A DNA stretch of 64,000 nt from Ryuthela nishihirai (GCA_038380435.1 JAWZYU010000010.1:40396135-40460134), one strand, 5' to 3'. Positions 34,800 through 46,009 are shown, numbered from the stretch's first letter. Program-made: numbers and translations. The notes: generated from the sequence alone by a model not told the origin.

Positions 34800-36030
34800 A
34801 GAAATTGTCCAACTAGAATAAAAACTTTTTTTTGAATGATTTAGAATATTAAAAATAGTAAACTCATTAATGCCTAGTAATTCTAATTCCTTAAAAAAAA
34901 GTATTTCTTGCCGAAGAATATTTTGGACAGTTTAAGATTACATGATTAATAGTTTCGATAACATGGCAAAGAATGCATTTTGGAGTAGTTATCTTTTTAA
35001 CTGTATATAAGTGCTCATTAAGTGTGGTAGCTCCTGTTCTTAATTTGAAGATTTTTATTAATAGTGGTCTAGGTAAATTAAAATTGCAGGTAAATTGGAT
35101 GTTAGAAGACCATATCTGAAATTATTATGAAGATTGCCGTTAATTTTAAAATAATTATTTGTTAAGTTATATTTATAACTTAACTGTATTTAACTTAACT
35201 GTATTATTTATACTTAACTGTATTATTCATAACTTAACTGTATTATTTTATACTTAACTGTATTATTCATGAAAATTAATAATTTTTTTGAAATGAGTAT
35301 AAAAATATAAAGTTTGTGAAATATTAGACAGAGTAATTGCATTTTTCGCGAGTTCATCGGCTTTTTCATTTCCTTCAATGTTACAGTGGGCAGGTACCCA
35401 CTGTAATGAAATATTATTTTGTAAATATCTTACATTAAAATCAGTTAGAGTTAAAAGTTGATAAATAAATTGGGAATAGTCAGTATAATAAAGGTCTTGA
35501 TTTAAAATGTTTAATGCACATTTAGAATCTGTGTAAATAATAAAATTTTTTATGAAACTTTTTAGTGATATAAATAAAAGCTTCTATTATAGCAATGAGT
35601 TCAGCTTGAGTAATTGATATTACAGAGGGTAATTTAAAAGATTTGGAAAAATTAATTACTTGAATATAAAAGGCAGCTGATGCTACATTACAATTTTTTT
35701 GAAGTGACCCATCAGTATATATACTGATGTGTTTGTTATAATTTAAATTACAATAAGAAGTTGTAAGAATTTTTAATGAATCTGTATGGAAGTCTTTTTT
35801 TTGAAAATATATCCGGTAGATTAGTTTGCATATTGGGGCGATGAAACCTCCAATCGGCAATAAAATTAAATGTCTTTCCAGAGGTGGAGAGATTAAAAAT
35901 AACTTTTAATGAAACATCTTCATAAAGTTTATTATGACGGCTCAGAGGTAATAATCTACTAACTGTGCGATATACGTATGGTATGCATTTTATTTCGAAT
36001 AAATCTCGTGCAATTTAAGTTAAAGGAAAC
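34800..36030 (-). pseudogene. I-like LINE ORF2 3' part with RNase H and CCHC motif
   Basis: On the minus strand a segment after the reverse transcriptase (IADWRFHRPNMQTN) leads into an RNase H domain: YTDGSLQKN, then AELIAIIEAF, then TDSKCALNIL and WVPAHCNIEGNEKADELA. These are the expected D, E, D and H/D positions. Further on lies CILCHVIETINHVILNC, the C-x2-C-x8-H-x4-C type motif common at the end of these proteins. Frameshifts occur (one near 35548) and the RT domain itself is absent, so it is a dead 3' fragment. RNase H separates it from the other LINEs in the window. Confidence 0.82.
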
Positions 36031-36774
36031 TCATCTTTCAGTTCTGCTTGTCCTAGCTTACTTTTTTAATATTATCAAGTTATCAATAATACGCCAGCCC
36101 TGTTTAGTCCCGAAGAGATTTTGGCATATTTCGAGCAAAAGCTAAACTTTTTTTTCTGTCTCGTTAAACGAGCGAGTGTTTTCAAAATTGTCACTGGTTT
36201 ATAACAAGGACAGAGTAGACTAACCCCCGAGCTTCTAACGAGATTAACTGGAAAACAAATTTTTCTCGCCTTAAAAACGACAGTTCTAGACATTGAGAAA
36301 TCTGTTATGTCAAAAAGCCATTTTTCTAACAGACTGGTTTTCAGTTTTAGCTGTTAACATCAGCGGTTACCTCGGTTTAGACTGCGCATAAATAATGGAT
36401 TTTTGATTTTCTTTTAGCTGCTGAAAACTTTTCTTCGTCACAGGTTCTGGCCATTTGCCCATAAACTGGTCAGGCCTTGCTGGAAACCTCTCTTCTGCAG
36501 AATAAGCCTCGCTTTTATGCCAAGGACATTTTGGAAGCGTATTTCTTTTTTTGCAATTATGAGTCTTACTTCAGTGATACGCAAAATAAATTTTTTGTTC
36601 AAAAGAATTTTACAGAAATGAAAAGTTGAATCTGTTTGCTGAATCTTGAAAGAGATTTGTTCCCCATCATCCATCATGAGACTGATTTTTCTGCCTGGAT
36701 GCATCACTGCATGCATCTCTATTTCGTTACCTTAGAAGAAAGTCATTTGGCATTTGCGTCAATAACTGCAGCTG
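36031..36774. other. Intron sequence, nothing recognised
   Basis: No repeat family or coding signal seen. Short open frames here lack recognisable domains. Confidence 0.5.
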
Positions 36775-36779
36775 TATTG

Positions 36780-37098
36780 GAGAGGAGGGGATGGCTCAGT
36801 CGGTAGCGCGCCAGGCTCGTAATCTGCAGTTCCCAGGTTCGAGTCCCACCTGGGCCAGCGTTGAGATTTATCTCCGCAAAACTCCCGCCCTGCCCACGGT
36901 CATTAGGAGGACACCGATGGGTTTGGAAAGGCCGTCGTCCTTCGGATGAAACGTTAAGCCGTGGATCCGTGTGCGGAAAGATAATACCCTGTGCACGTTA
37001 AAGAACACACCGGATGGTCTTGATAGGAGGCAATCATCTATCTCTTAACAGCTGTCCAGTGGGTCCTCTTCCCCCAACTTTCTCTGAGCCCTCGGGGT
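36780..37098 (+). mobile_element. SINE-A, 3' end missing
   Basis: Head GGATGGCTCAGTCGGTAG is intact. The copy stops after TCTGAGCCCTCGGGGT, where the next copy begins. Same tandem arrangement as 1600-2334. Confidence 0.88.
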
Positions 37099-37470
37099 AG
37101 GGGCGGGGTGGCTCAGTCTAGCGCTCCAGGCTCCTAATCTGTAGTTCCCAGGTTCGAGTCCCAGCTGGGTCAGCGTTGAGATTTATCTCCGCAAAATGCC
37201 CTGCTCACGGTCAGTAGGGGACACGATGGGCTTGGAAAGGCAGCCGCCCGTCGTAGAGGACGTTAAGCCGTGGTCCCGTGTGCGGGAGAGCCATACCCTG
37301 TGCACGTTAAAGAACACGCCGGATAGCCTTGACGGGTGGCTACCATCTGTCTCCCAACAGCTGTTTCAGTGGGTCCCCTCCTCCCAACCTTCTCTGAGCC
37401 CTCGGGGTCCATGTGATCTGGCCATTTAGCCCATGGTGTGCAAAAAAGTGCCGCTCAGAGGTAAACCAAC
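37099..37470 (+). mobile_element. SINE-A, full length
   Basis: It starts AGGGGCGGGGTGGCTCAGTC and ends GCTCAGAGGTAAACCAAC. It lies directly behind the truncated copy, sharing the CTCGGGGT context. A SINE-B fragment follows at once. Confidence 0.9.
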
Positions 37471-37595
37471 GGTAGAGATGTTCTGTGAGGAAGCCGAGAT
37501 CTCAGCAGAAAGACAACAAGAAATCATCCTGGGATCACACCCAGGTCCCTTTGATCAGTAGCCATGCACGCTAACCACGCGGTCGCGAGGAGCTT
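37471..37595 (-). mobile_element. SINE-B, 5' part only
   Basis: Body (GTTCTGTGAGGAAGCCGAGA) and head complement (CACACCCAGGTCCCTTTGAT, CACGCTAACCACGCGG) are present; the tail is absent. Confidence 0.72.
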
Positions 37596-37695
37596 GCAAA
37601 ACCCAAATGAGATTTATTTAAATTTTTGAAATTATGTTTATTTTGCAAGGAAAATTTATATCATCAGTTTTTTTATCGACTTTGTTCTTTTGCAG

Positions 37696-37765
37696 CGTGT
37701 CCTGAATTTTACCACGGAGAGAATTGTGCTGAAGTTTGCAAGTGTAACCAAGCCAACACTTTGAC
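37696..37765 (+). CDS. EGF-repeat gene, exon 6 (first half of EGF 6)
   Basis: The acceptor is ttcttttgcag and the donor gtaagt. At 70 nt this is the shortest exon (phase 1 in, phase 2 out). It encodes ACPEFYHGENCAEVCKCNQA and then NTLT, the first half of module 6. The module is completed in exon 7 by CHPWNGECSC. It was missed as a standalone reading frame because it is short, but phase and cysteine spacing are exact. The CNQANTLTC loop is longer than in the neighbouring modules. Confidence 0.85.
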
Positions 37766-38197
37766 GTAAGTAGACTTTTTGGCTTGCTTGTTTCCTGTTT
37801 TGAAACCTGCAATTAGTCATCAAGCCTTGAATCTTGATCAGCAAAGGATCTTGAAATGAATGTACAATTCGAAACTGAGCTGCTCTACTAAATCGATCAC
37901 ATTCTTGCTAACATTCTGCAGGTATTGTGCACGTTTAGCGAAACCTATTTTAGGTTATTTAATCCAAATACTGTTACAAACAATCCAGTGACGTCGTTGA
38001 CTCTGAAAATTCTGATGATCCAGAGGAACTGAAGGGTTCGTAAAAGGTTTATGTTGGAGGCAGGGCCTAATTTAAGGAATTTTTCAGGGCTGCATAAAAA
38101 TAAAAATACAGCACCCCCACTTTAGAGCGTCCCGCAAAAAAACACGATGAGTATGAAAAAAAAAAATCTTTTTACAGATGAACTGTTTTGGAGATTT
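37766..38197. other. Intron after exon 6, little recognised
   Basis: A CAGGGCCTAATTTAAGG motif at about 38060 resembles one end of a hAT-like MITE, but no partner end was found. The rest is plain intron. Confidence 0.4.
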
Positions 38198-38577
38198 TTG
38201 GGTTGTTCTCCTCTGAGCGGCAATTTTTGTGCACACAATGGACTAAATAGCCAGGTCACAAAGAACCCGAAGGTTCAGAGAAGGTTGGGGGAGGGGACCC
38301 ACTGGAACAGCTATTGGGAGACAGATGGCAACCTACCCTCAAGGCCCATCCAGCGTGTTCTTTAACGTGCACAGGGTCACGGCACATGGCACACGTGGCA
38401 ACGGCTTAACGTCCAATCCGACGGACGGTGGTCTTTCCAAACCAATCGGTGTCACCTTTCTCACCGAGGACAGAGTGGGGGTTAGAGCAGGTAAACCTCA
38501 ACGCTGACACAGGTGAGACTCGAACCTGGAAACAGTAGATTGCGAGCCTGGCGCGCTACCGACCGAGCCAATCCCCA
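38198..38577 (-). mobile_element. SINE-A, full length, diverged
   Basis: Tail complement GGGTTGTTCTCCTCTGAGCG, head complement GACCGAGCCAATCCCCACC. Several small indels; no clean duplication. Confidence 0.87.
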
Positions 38578-39030
38578 CCACAGATAAATAAATGATTCAT
38601 GGGCAATTGTTTCACATTGTTATCTATATTGGGACATTATTACTTAACCATAACATTTCAATTTATATGTTCCTAGCTCGTTTGTCAATTGTATTTTTTT
38701 AATGAATAATGGAAAGTGTTTTGGTTTTTCCATTTTACTCACCGCTGTTGCTGAAGCTTTAAGAATTATTTAATTCTGTATGGAATGCTGGAAGAGTTAC
38801 GCACTCCTTGATTCCAGCTTTCTTCCAATTCTTATTTTGTTTGTTCTATCTGTATATGTTTTATTTGAATTTGAAAAAATAATTTTAGGGAAAGGACATA
38901 AATACAACTTGTTACAGATGACGATTTTATTAATACAGGAATTTATTAATGCCTGTTTATTCTTCAAAATAAAAGATATCAATGTTTTCATATTTTCAAA
39001 AACATCATGCGTTTAAACACAGGATTTTTT
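38578..39030. other. Intron sequence, nothing recognised
   Basis: AT-rich; no repeat or coding signal seen. Confidence 0.45.
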
Positions 39031-39042
39031 CTTCTGGAAAAT

Positions 39043-39436
39043 GGGGCGGGGGGTGGCTCAGTCGGTAGCGCGCCAGGCTCGTAATCTGTAGTTCCCAGGT
39101 TCGAGTCCCAGCTCGGTCAGCGTTGAGATTTATCTCCGCAAAATTCCCCGCCCTGCCCACGGTCAGTAGGGGACACCGATGGGCTTGGAAAAGGCCGCCG
39201 TCCGTCGGATGGGACGTTAAGCCGTGTCCCCGTGTGCTGGGAGAGCCATACCCTGTGCACGTTAAAGAACACGCTGGATGGCCTTGACGGGAGGCTACCA
39301 TCTGTCTCTCAACAGCTGTTCCAGTGGGTCCCCTCCCCCAACCTTCTCTGAGCCTTCGGGGTCCATGTGACCTAGCCATTTAGCCCATGGTGTGCAAAAA
39401 AGTGCCGCTCAGAGGTAAAACAACCCAACCCAACAA
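39043..39436 (+). mobile_element. SINE-A with target-site duplication
   Basis: Complete 394-bp copy flanked by CTTCTGGAAAAT at 39031-39042 and 39437-39448. The tail has several AACCC units. Confidence 0.95.
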
Positions 39437-39569
39437 CTTCTGGAAAATTTCGCCTTCAATAATGTTTCTTCTGGGAAAGGAGTCCGCAACGCCACATGGG
39501 ATAGCTCCTGGCAGAATTCCAACAAGTATGCTCAATGAAAGCGCGGGCCACTTCATTGAACATTAAAAA

Positions 39570-41300
39570 GTTGCTATGATTTTAAATGATTGGAAATCCC
39601 CGCCATTTTCCAAACACTTCACCGACCACTCTCAAATTTCAAACACCGATTTCTCCGTGCCACCTCTTGTCCCGTTAAAAATTAAATTAAAACAAGATTT
39701 AGAATCTCAAATCAAGTTTTTCCTCATTTTAATACGAAGGACTTTCAAATATAACGAGATTTCTATTCCAAAAATTTTATTCACAACGTAATGGAAAAAT
39801 CACACATCTATCTCAACGTAATGGAAAAATCACACCTCAGCTCTTTCCTGGTTTAAAAATTACCTCAACGACCGTGTTATCCTAACTAAATTAAGCACTA
39901 ATGAGATCTCTACACCTCTTAAAATCAATCGGGGAGTACCTCAAGGAACTATTCTCAGCCCACTTCTCTTCAACCTTTTAGTTAATGATCTTCTAGAATC
40001 CTCCACCAACTACAATATTTTTATGTATGCAGACGATTGTCTTCTTTCTTTTACCTCAAGTTCTTTCACTTCTCTAAAACTAGAAAGAGAAAATAATATT
40101 CATGATGTGCTTCATTGGTATACTAAAAATAGATTCACTGTCAATATCAGGAAAACTAATATTGTTTTTCTTTCAACTTCAAATTCTCCCCCGCTTGACA
40201 CAAACATTAAAATTAATAACACCCATATTACAGTTTCCACTTCCATGAGGTACTTAGGAATGACGATAGATAATAATCTTGACTTTGGAATTCACATTAA
40301 TAAAACCGTCGCTTCGGCATCTAAAAGAATTTATATGTTGAGGTACATTCGAAACTATATATCCTCCTATGCCCCAATGTTCTGCAAAATTTATATCCGA
40401 CCGAAACTCGAATATTGTTCTTCCACTCTTTTTGGTATTAATAAAAAGAGCTCTTATAACTTAGAAAAAGTTCAAAATGAAGCTCACTAAATCTATTTTA
40501 ACAAACGAGAATCTCTGACACTTACTGATATTCAACTACCAAATTCCCACTGTTGAATCTAGAAGAAAGCTGCGGTTTATTACCCTTATTCACAACACTA
40601 TTTATAACAAGTCTCATCCCCTTCATTCGATTCTTACACCCTATATTCCATTACGACATCGCCACATCCATCGCTCTGAAAATAAAATGTTTTCTACTCC
40701 CAAGATTTTCAAAGTTATGTATCGTGAAATTTCTTTTGCCTTTCAAGAAACCTCAACTCCGAAACTCTCTACCGAGCGATATCACTTCTTTAAATTCTAA
40801 AACAAAATTCAAAAACTATAATTACACCACCCCTATTAGAATATTAAAATGTTTGACCAACAGCATCTCCTCACCCCTATTAGAATATTGAAACGTTTGA
40901 CCAACAACATCTCCTCATCCCTATTCCCACTCCCCATCTTTGCCCTTTGTCTGGATTATCCGCAGTTCTTTTTTCTCTTCCCTATTCATTCATTTAATAT
41001 TACTCTCTGTTGTATTAAACCTTCCTTTTCTTCCCCCTAAGTTTAATATTTTTTTTTATCATATTTCATATTATATATTTTTCTTCGTCTGTGCAACTTG
41101 TCTTTTTGTTTATATGTATCAAATAATCATGCAATTCCTGTAAATATGTTTGTATTTTTGTACTATCATCAATATTTCTTTTTAATTTCTGAAATGTACT
41201 GGGGCATCAAGCCACTTGAACGTTTAAATTAATATCCAAAATTACCTGTACCTTGGCTTTATTGTAGCCCCCTGCAGGAAATAAATTATTATTATATTTT
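39570..41300 (+). pseudogene. Jockey-group LINE, 5'-truncated RT and 3' UTR
   Basis: A reverse transcriptase fragment: FLVWFKNYLNDRVILTK, GVPQGTILSPLLFNLLVNDL, catalytic YADDCLLSF, then MRYLGMTIDNNLDFGIHI and IYIRPKLEYCSSTLFGI, ending near 40490. The remaining C-terminal coding is frameshifted. Two local duplications occur, a 30-bp one at about 39785-39835 and a 45-bp one at about 40835-40915. The end reads TAGCCCCCTGCAGGAAATAA plus TTATTATTA. The identity of the first 200 bp (39570-39780) is uncertain. Confidence 0.8.
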
Positions 41301-41409
41301 ATCATTTTCCAATGTAATCCCCGTTAGCTGCAATGCACTAGTTCCAATGTTCTCGAAAATTCTTATTTTCAGTTTCAAAGAAGGTTTTTCGTTGATTGCC
41401 AATCCAACT

Positions 41410-41794
41410 AGGGGCGGGGGTGGCTCAGTCGGAAGCGCGCCAGGCTCGTAATCTGTAGTTCCCAGGTTCGAGTCCCAGCTGGGTCAGCGTTGAGATTTAT
41501 CTCCGCAAAATTCCCCGCCTTGCCCACGGTCAGTAGGGGACTCCGATGGGCTTGGAAAGGCCGCCGTCCGTCGGATGGAACGTTAAGCCGTGGCCCCGTG
41601 TGCGGGAGAGCCATACCCTGTGCACGTTAAAGAACACGCTGGATGGCCTTGACGGGAGGCTACCATCTGTCTCCCAACAGCTGTTCCAGTGGGTCCCCTC
41701 TCCCAACCTTCTCTGAGCCTTCGGGGTCCATGTGACCTGGCCATTTAGCCCATGGTGTGCAAAAAAGTGCCGCTCAGAGGTAAAACAACCCAAC
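41410..41794 (+). mobile_element. SINE-A inserted in the mariner relic
   Basis: Complete 385-bp copy with duplication CCAATCCAACT at 41399-41409 and 41795-41805. Removing it restores the transposase junction. Confidence 0.95.
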
Positions 41795-41964
41795 CCAATC
41801 CAACTTTGCACAGCTGCAATGACCTCATCATTGTCTCGGAATCTCTTCCCCCCCTCTCCCTCTATTGGATTCCAGCTCGTTGTGCGCAATTTCTTCAACA
41901 CTTCCTACATTAATTCCAGTCTCCTGCGAGAGTTCACGAACGGTCATCCAATTATTGTCTAGAC

Positions 41965-42183
41965 TAAGGGTTCTCAACGTGGGATACGCGGTAAAATTTT
42001 TTGGGGTACACCGTGAGAGCTCAAAAGTCGCTAGATATATGTTATATATATGTTTTATTTTATTCTCATTGTTATAATATAACTATAGTTTTATCTATCT
42101 ATACAAGGGGTACGCTAGTTACATACACATTCCATTATTAAACACAAGGGGTACGTGAAGCATAAAGGGTTTGAGAACCACTG
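41965..42183 (-). mobile_element. hAT-like MITE inserted in the mariner relic
   Basis: 219 bp, second copy of the family at 27860-28069, inverted. The ends are TAAGGGTTCTCAACGTGG and GGGTTTGAGAACCACTG. Flanks GTCTAGAC and GTCCAGGG match only at 5 of 8. Confidence 0.8.
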
Positions 42184-42473
42184 GTCCAGGGTAAGTTCCT
42201 CAATTCTAAAAAACATTGTTGGGAGTGACAAAAGTTCTTGGTCTCCGAGCATGACGTTAATTTCTGACAAGGTCTCGTTTTCCTCTAAACGATTCTGCCC
42301 AACTGTACACCCTTTCCTGTGACAAACAATCTTCTCCAAAGTGGGCTCGAAGCGTGGTAAAGATTTCGGAAGGAACGACGCCTTCCTTCGTGAGAAATTT
42401 GATAATTATGCGCTGCGCAACACTACTGGGTTCTTCTTGGTCCGACAACTTCATTACATTTAACTGGTGATAT

Positions 42474-42860
42474 AGGTTGGGTTGTTTTACCCCTGAGCGG
42501 CAATTTTTTGCACACCATAGGCTAAATGGCCAGGTCACATGGACCCCGAAGGCTCAGAGAAGGTTGGGGGAGGGGACCCACTGGAACAGCTGTTGGGAAA
42601 CAGATGGTAGCATCCCGTCAAGGCCATCCAGCGTGTTCTTTAACGTGCACAGCGTATGGCTCTCCCACACACGGAACCACGGCTTAACGTCCCATCCGAC
42701 GGACGGCGGCCTTTCCAAGCCCATCGGTGTCCCCCTACTGACCGTGGGCAGGGTGGGAAATTTTGCGGAGATAAATCTCAACGCTGACCCAGCTGGGACT
42801 CGAACCTGGGAACTACAGATTACGAGCCTGGCGCGCTACCGACTGAGCCACCCCCGCCCC
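42474..42860 (-). mobile_element. SINE-A with target-site duplication
   Basis: Complete copy flanked by ACTGGTGATAT at 42463-42473 and 42861-42871. Confidence 0.95.
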
Positions 42861-42992
42861 ACTGGTGATATGAAAGTGTGCCCCAGTAGTATAGTTCTCA
42901 AGATTGAGCATGTCTTTACTATGCCTGTTCACACGAACTGATTTGTGCTCGAACGGTAACTAAATTTCTCGTTTATATTTGAATGTCCCTCA

Positions 42993-43145
42993 GAGTTTGA
43001 CGGGAGTCTACCATCTGTCTCCCAACAGCTGCTCCAGTGGGTCTCCTCCCCCAACCTTCTCTGAGCCTTTGGGGTCCATGTGACCTGGCCATTTAGCCCA
43101 TGGTGTGCAAAAAAGTGCCGCTCAGAGGTGAAACAACCCAACCCA
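42993..43145 (+). mobile_element. SINE-A, 3' 150 bp only
   Basis: It starts at TTTGACGGGAGTCTACCATC and runs to AACAACCCAACCCA; a 5'-truncated insertion. Confidence 0.88.
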
Positions 43146-43564
43146 CCACCACTTGCTGCGTTAAAAATTCCAATTTTCATCTATGATAGAATCAGAGTTT
43201 GAAACCACTTTCATTTCCAACTACATTAGGTGGTTGGTTTCAAGAGATTCGTTGTATTTCAACAGGAATATTTTGCGTTAAAACTTCAAGTCCTTGCCTA
43301 TCGTAGAACACGATTTAGAAACATGTAACCACTTTTCCCCCTATTCTATTCCCTATAGTGTTGGGATGGATATCACTAAGTTCGCCCTGACAATTTTCGA
43401 CCGTCGAATTTGAACGGACTGTATATTAGTTCTCTACAAAAGACAATGCATGAATTTTTTATGAAGAGTATAATTCATACATTCCCCATAAAATTCAAAG
43501 CATAAGTTCTCGAATAAATAAAATGCATACATTTTCTACTGTTCAGAGGAGTCTGCGTTCTAGG

Positions 43565-43690
43565 CATGGATTTTTCCCGTGCTGTCTTTCTGCTGAGATC
43601 TTACCTTCCTCACATACTCGTGACGTGTTGTATTGTCAGGTCTCCTGTCAGACCTCTCTGTTAAGTAGCTGCTTTGGGGGGCAGTTTTTT
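43565..43690 (+). mobile_element. SINE-B, 3' part, old
   Basis: GGCATGGATTTTTCCCGTGC, TTTCTGCTGAGATCTTACC, CTCCTGTCAGACCTCT and TAAGTAGCTGCTTTGGGG follow the SINE-B order. The head is missing. Confidence 0.68.
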
Positions 43691-43898
43691 CTCCCTTATT
43701 CTCTAAAACTGAATTCATACATTCTGTAATTTTGCCTGTTATAGTATAACAATGCATGCAATCTTTATTAAATACAATGCAGTCATTCAAAGAAAAAAGG
43801 AAACAAAATTCATTCTATACGAACTCAAAAGAGTGAATTCTTATTGAAATACAATTTATCTGTTCTATACGTATTCGCTACGAAACACTTTGACCCGG

Positions 43899-44282
43899 GG
43901 GGCGGGGGGGCTCAGTCGGTAGCGCGCCAGGCTCGTAATCTGTAGTTCCCAGGTTCGAGTCCCAGTTGGGTCAGCGTTGAGATTTATCTCCGCAAAATTC
44001 CCCGCCCTGCCCACGGTCAGTAGGGGACACCGATGGGCTTGGAAAGGCCGCCGTCCGTCGGATGGGACGTTAAGCCGTGGCCCCGTGTGCGGGAGAGCCA
44101 TACCCTGTGCACGTTAAAGAACACACTGGATGGCCTTGACGGGAGGCTACCATCTGTCTCCCAACAGCTGTTCCAGTGGGTCCCCTCCCCCAACCTTCTC
44201 TTAGCCTTCGGGGTCCATGTGACCTGGCCATTTAGCCCATGGTGTGCAAAAAAGTGCCGCTCAGAGGTAAAACAACCCAACC
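43899..44282 (+). mobile_element. SINE-A with target-site duplication, close to exon 7
   Basis: Complete copy flanked by CTTTGACCCGG at 43888-43898 and 44283-44293. It ends 145 bp before the exon 7 acceptor and is very close to consensus, so it is probably recent. Confidence 0.95.
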
Positions 44283-44427
44283 CTTTGACCCGGTAATTTT
44301 CACTTGTTAGCATTAGTGAAGTAATTGATATTCCTCAGAAGCGTAAGCATTTTCTCAAACTGAATTGCATTGAGGTATTTCCTTTATTAATTTATTCATT
44401 TCCGCTTGATGTTGCCGTAATCTTCAG

Positions 44428-44610
44428 ATGTCATCCATGGAATGGAGAATGCTCATGCAAGCCCGGCTGGACGGCAGCTAACTGCGGTAGGCAGTGCCCG
44501 GCCCTCACCTACGGAGATCAGTGCGAACAGAGATGCAACTGCAACAACGATGCCACCTGTGATCCCGTGAATGGCACTTGCATGTGTGGACCTGGATATC
44601 GGGGCTCTGA
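44428..44610 (+). CDS. EGF-repeat gene, exon 7 (rest of EGF 6, EGF 7)
   Basis: The acceptor is gtaatcttcag and the donor gtaagt. The exon is 183 nt, phase 2 in and out. It completes module 6 (CHPWNGECSCKPGWTAANC) and encodes module 7 (GRQCPALTYGDQC to CGPGYRGSD). The closing loop of module 6 reads GWTAANC instead of the usual GW-x-G-x-x-C. The start of module 7 has CPALTYG, lacking the usual first glycine. A young SINE-A ends 145 bp upstream of the acceptor. Confidence 0.9.
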
Positions 44611-44892
44611 GTAAGTCTTTCTTTTTTTTGTCTCTAAATATGCACTTAACACGATCACCAAGCGACGGCAGGGACTTTTTTCCGAGGGAGACAAAAACTA
44701 AAATCAGTGTTTCAAGATAGAAATATTAAGTTTGAGGCTTTCATTAATGAGTGCAGTGTATCATAACAGAACTAGAAATGGCGGGAAAAAAAACAAGAAA
44801 GAAAAAAGGGAATTTATTGAAATTGCATGTAAAAAATTCTTTTTCGTAATAATTAATAATAAATATATATTACCGAAAGCAAAAGAAAACGT

Positions 44893-45182
44893 TGGATTGG
44901 TTTGTTTTACCCCTGAATGGCACTTTTTTGCACACCATGGGCTAAATGGCCAGGTCACATGGACCCCGAAGGCTCAGAGAAGGGGGAGGGGACCCACTGG
45001 AACAGCTGTTGGGAGACAGATGGTAGCCTCCCGTCAAGGTCATCCAGCATGTTCTTTAACGTGCACAGGGTATGGCTCTCGCGCACACGGGGTCACGGCT
45101 TAACGTCCCATCCGACGGAGGCGGCGTTTTCAAGCCCATCGGTGTCCCCTACTGACCGTGGGCAGGGTGGTGAGTTTTGTGG
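44893..45182 (-). mobile_element. SINE-A, 5'-truncated
   Basis: It runs from the tail complement (GGATTGGTTTGTTTTACCCC) to the GTGGGCAGGGTGGTGAGTTT block; the tRNA head is absent. Confidence 0.88.
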
Positions 45183-45734
45183 AAAAGAAAACTTAAAAAA
45201 TTCAAGAATATATTTCGTTATCGGAAGAACGACATTAATATTTTTGATATGCTTGTATTTTTGAAAATAAATTTTTCCATCATTTATACCAGGGGGGGGT
45301 GAAACTGCTCTTCCCTGCGACTCCCATGTCACCAAGTTACACTTTAGCTCACTGAATAATCGAAATTGAGTACGTGACGAATACAAAGTTGAGGTGGATG
45401 TCGGTAATTTGGAACTTTGAGATGTCGGTAATTTGGAACTTTGAGATGTCGGAGGTGGATTATGGATATTTTGGAAGAAAATATCAGATTACCCCGAAAG
45501 TGTTTCACTTTCGGCGTCATATATTTAAGATATCCACTAGATTGCGATTGTATTCATGTCATTAGAAAGGTTCTTACACTAGCTGACTCGAACTGCTACA
45601 CTTCGTCTAATCAAAGTAGCATTTGTAATCGTTTTATATCAGCGAAACCATGTCTCATTAACTCGTTAGAAAAACGCGCGCGAACACTCGAAACATTTGT
45701 AGTAACTGAACTCACGGTAAGAAATTAGTCTGTG
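45183..45734. other. Intron sequence with a small 24-bp tandem repeat
   Basis: The unit GATGTCGGTAATTTGGAACT plus TTGA occurs twice at 45397-45444, with a partial third. The rest is unrecognised. Confidence 0.55.
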
Positions 45735-45935
45735 AAATTCAAGTCCGGCGGTGATAGGCCACCAGATGAATCCTGGGAAAGAAGACCATCTGCCATTAAG
45801 GTTGATGATTTGGAAGCGTTAATGGAGTCTGATGCAAGCCAAACTTGCCTCGAGCTTTCACAAAGATTGGACGTTAGTGAACACACACAAAGATCTCACT
45901 TACATGACATTGGAAAAGTGTTGAAGCTAAGCAAG
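45735..45935 (+). pseudogene. mariner transposase N-terminal fragment
   Basis: The frame reads SGGDRPPDESWERRPSAIKV, DDLEALMESDASQTCLELSQ, RLDVSEHTQRSHLHDIGKVL. This is the second helix-turn-helix region of a mariner transposase (the D-L-x-A-L-x-E-x-D and L-x-x-I-G-K pattern). Nothing of the catalytic core follows. It is a different lineage from the relic at 41300-42473. Confidence 0.72.
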
Positions 45936-46009
45936 AGCGTACTCGTGTTTTTTTTGTCTTGTTTGTCTCGTGTTTGTTTTGTTTATCTGTTGAAATGCTC
46001 TAATCGTTT

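Larger units (their letters stand above)
41300..42473 (-). pseudogene. mariner transposase relic hosting three insertions
   Basis: Minus-strand order: N-terminal helix-turn-helix (MKLSDQEEPSSVAQRIIIKF, FTTLRAHFGEDCLSQERVYS), then FRIEELTLD, [MITE], DNNWMTVRELSQETGINVGS, a deletion of the catalytic middle, KRFRDNDEVIAAVQSWI, [SINE-A], then GNQRKTFFETENKNFREHWN, a stop, and CIAANGDYIGK. The helix-turn-helix and the AVQSWI to GDYIGK end match mariner-family (GVQW-type) transposases. The DD(D/E) core is missing, so it is dead. A second SINE-A sits at its N-terminal side. Confidence 0.82.

Noticed and set aside
35522..35860. Cellular RNase H gene
   Set aside because: The frame is embedded in LINE-like sequence with a CCHC end motif and frameshifts, so it is a retrotransposon fragment.
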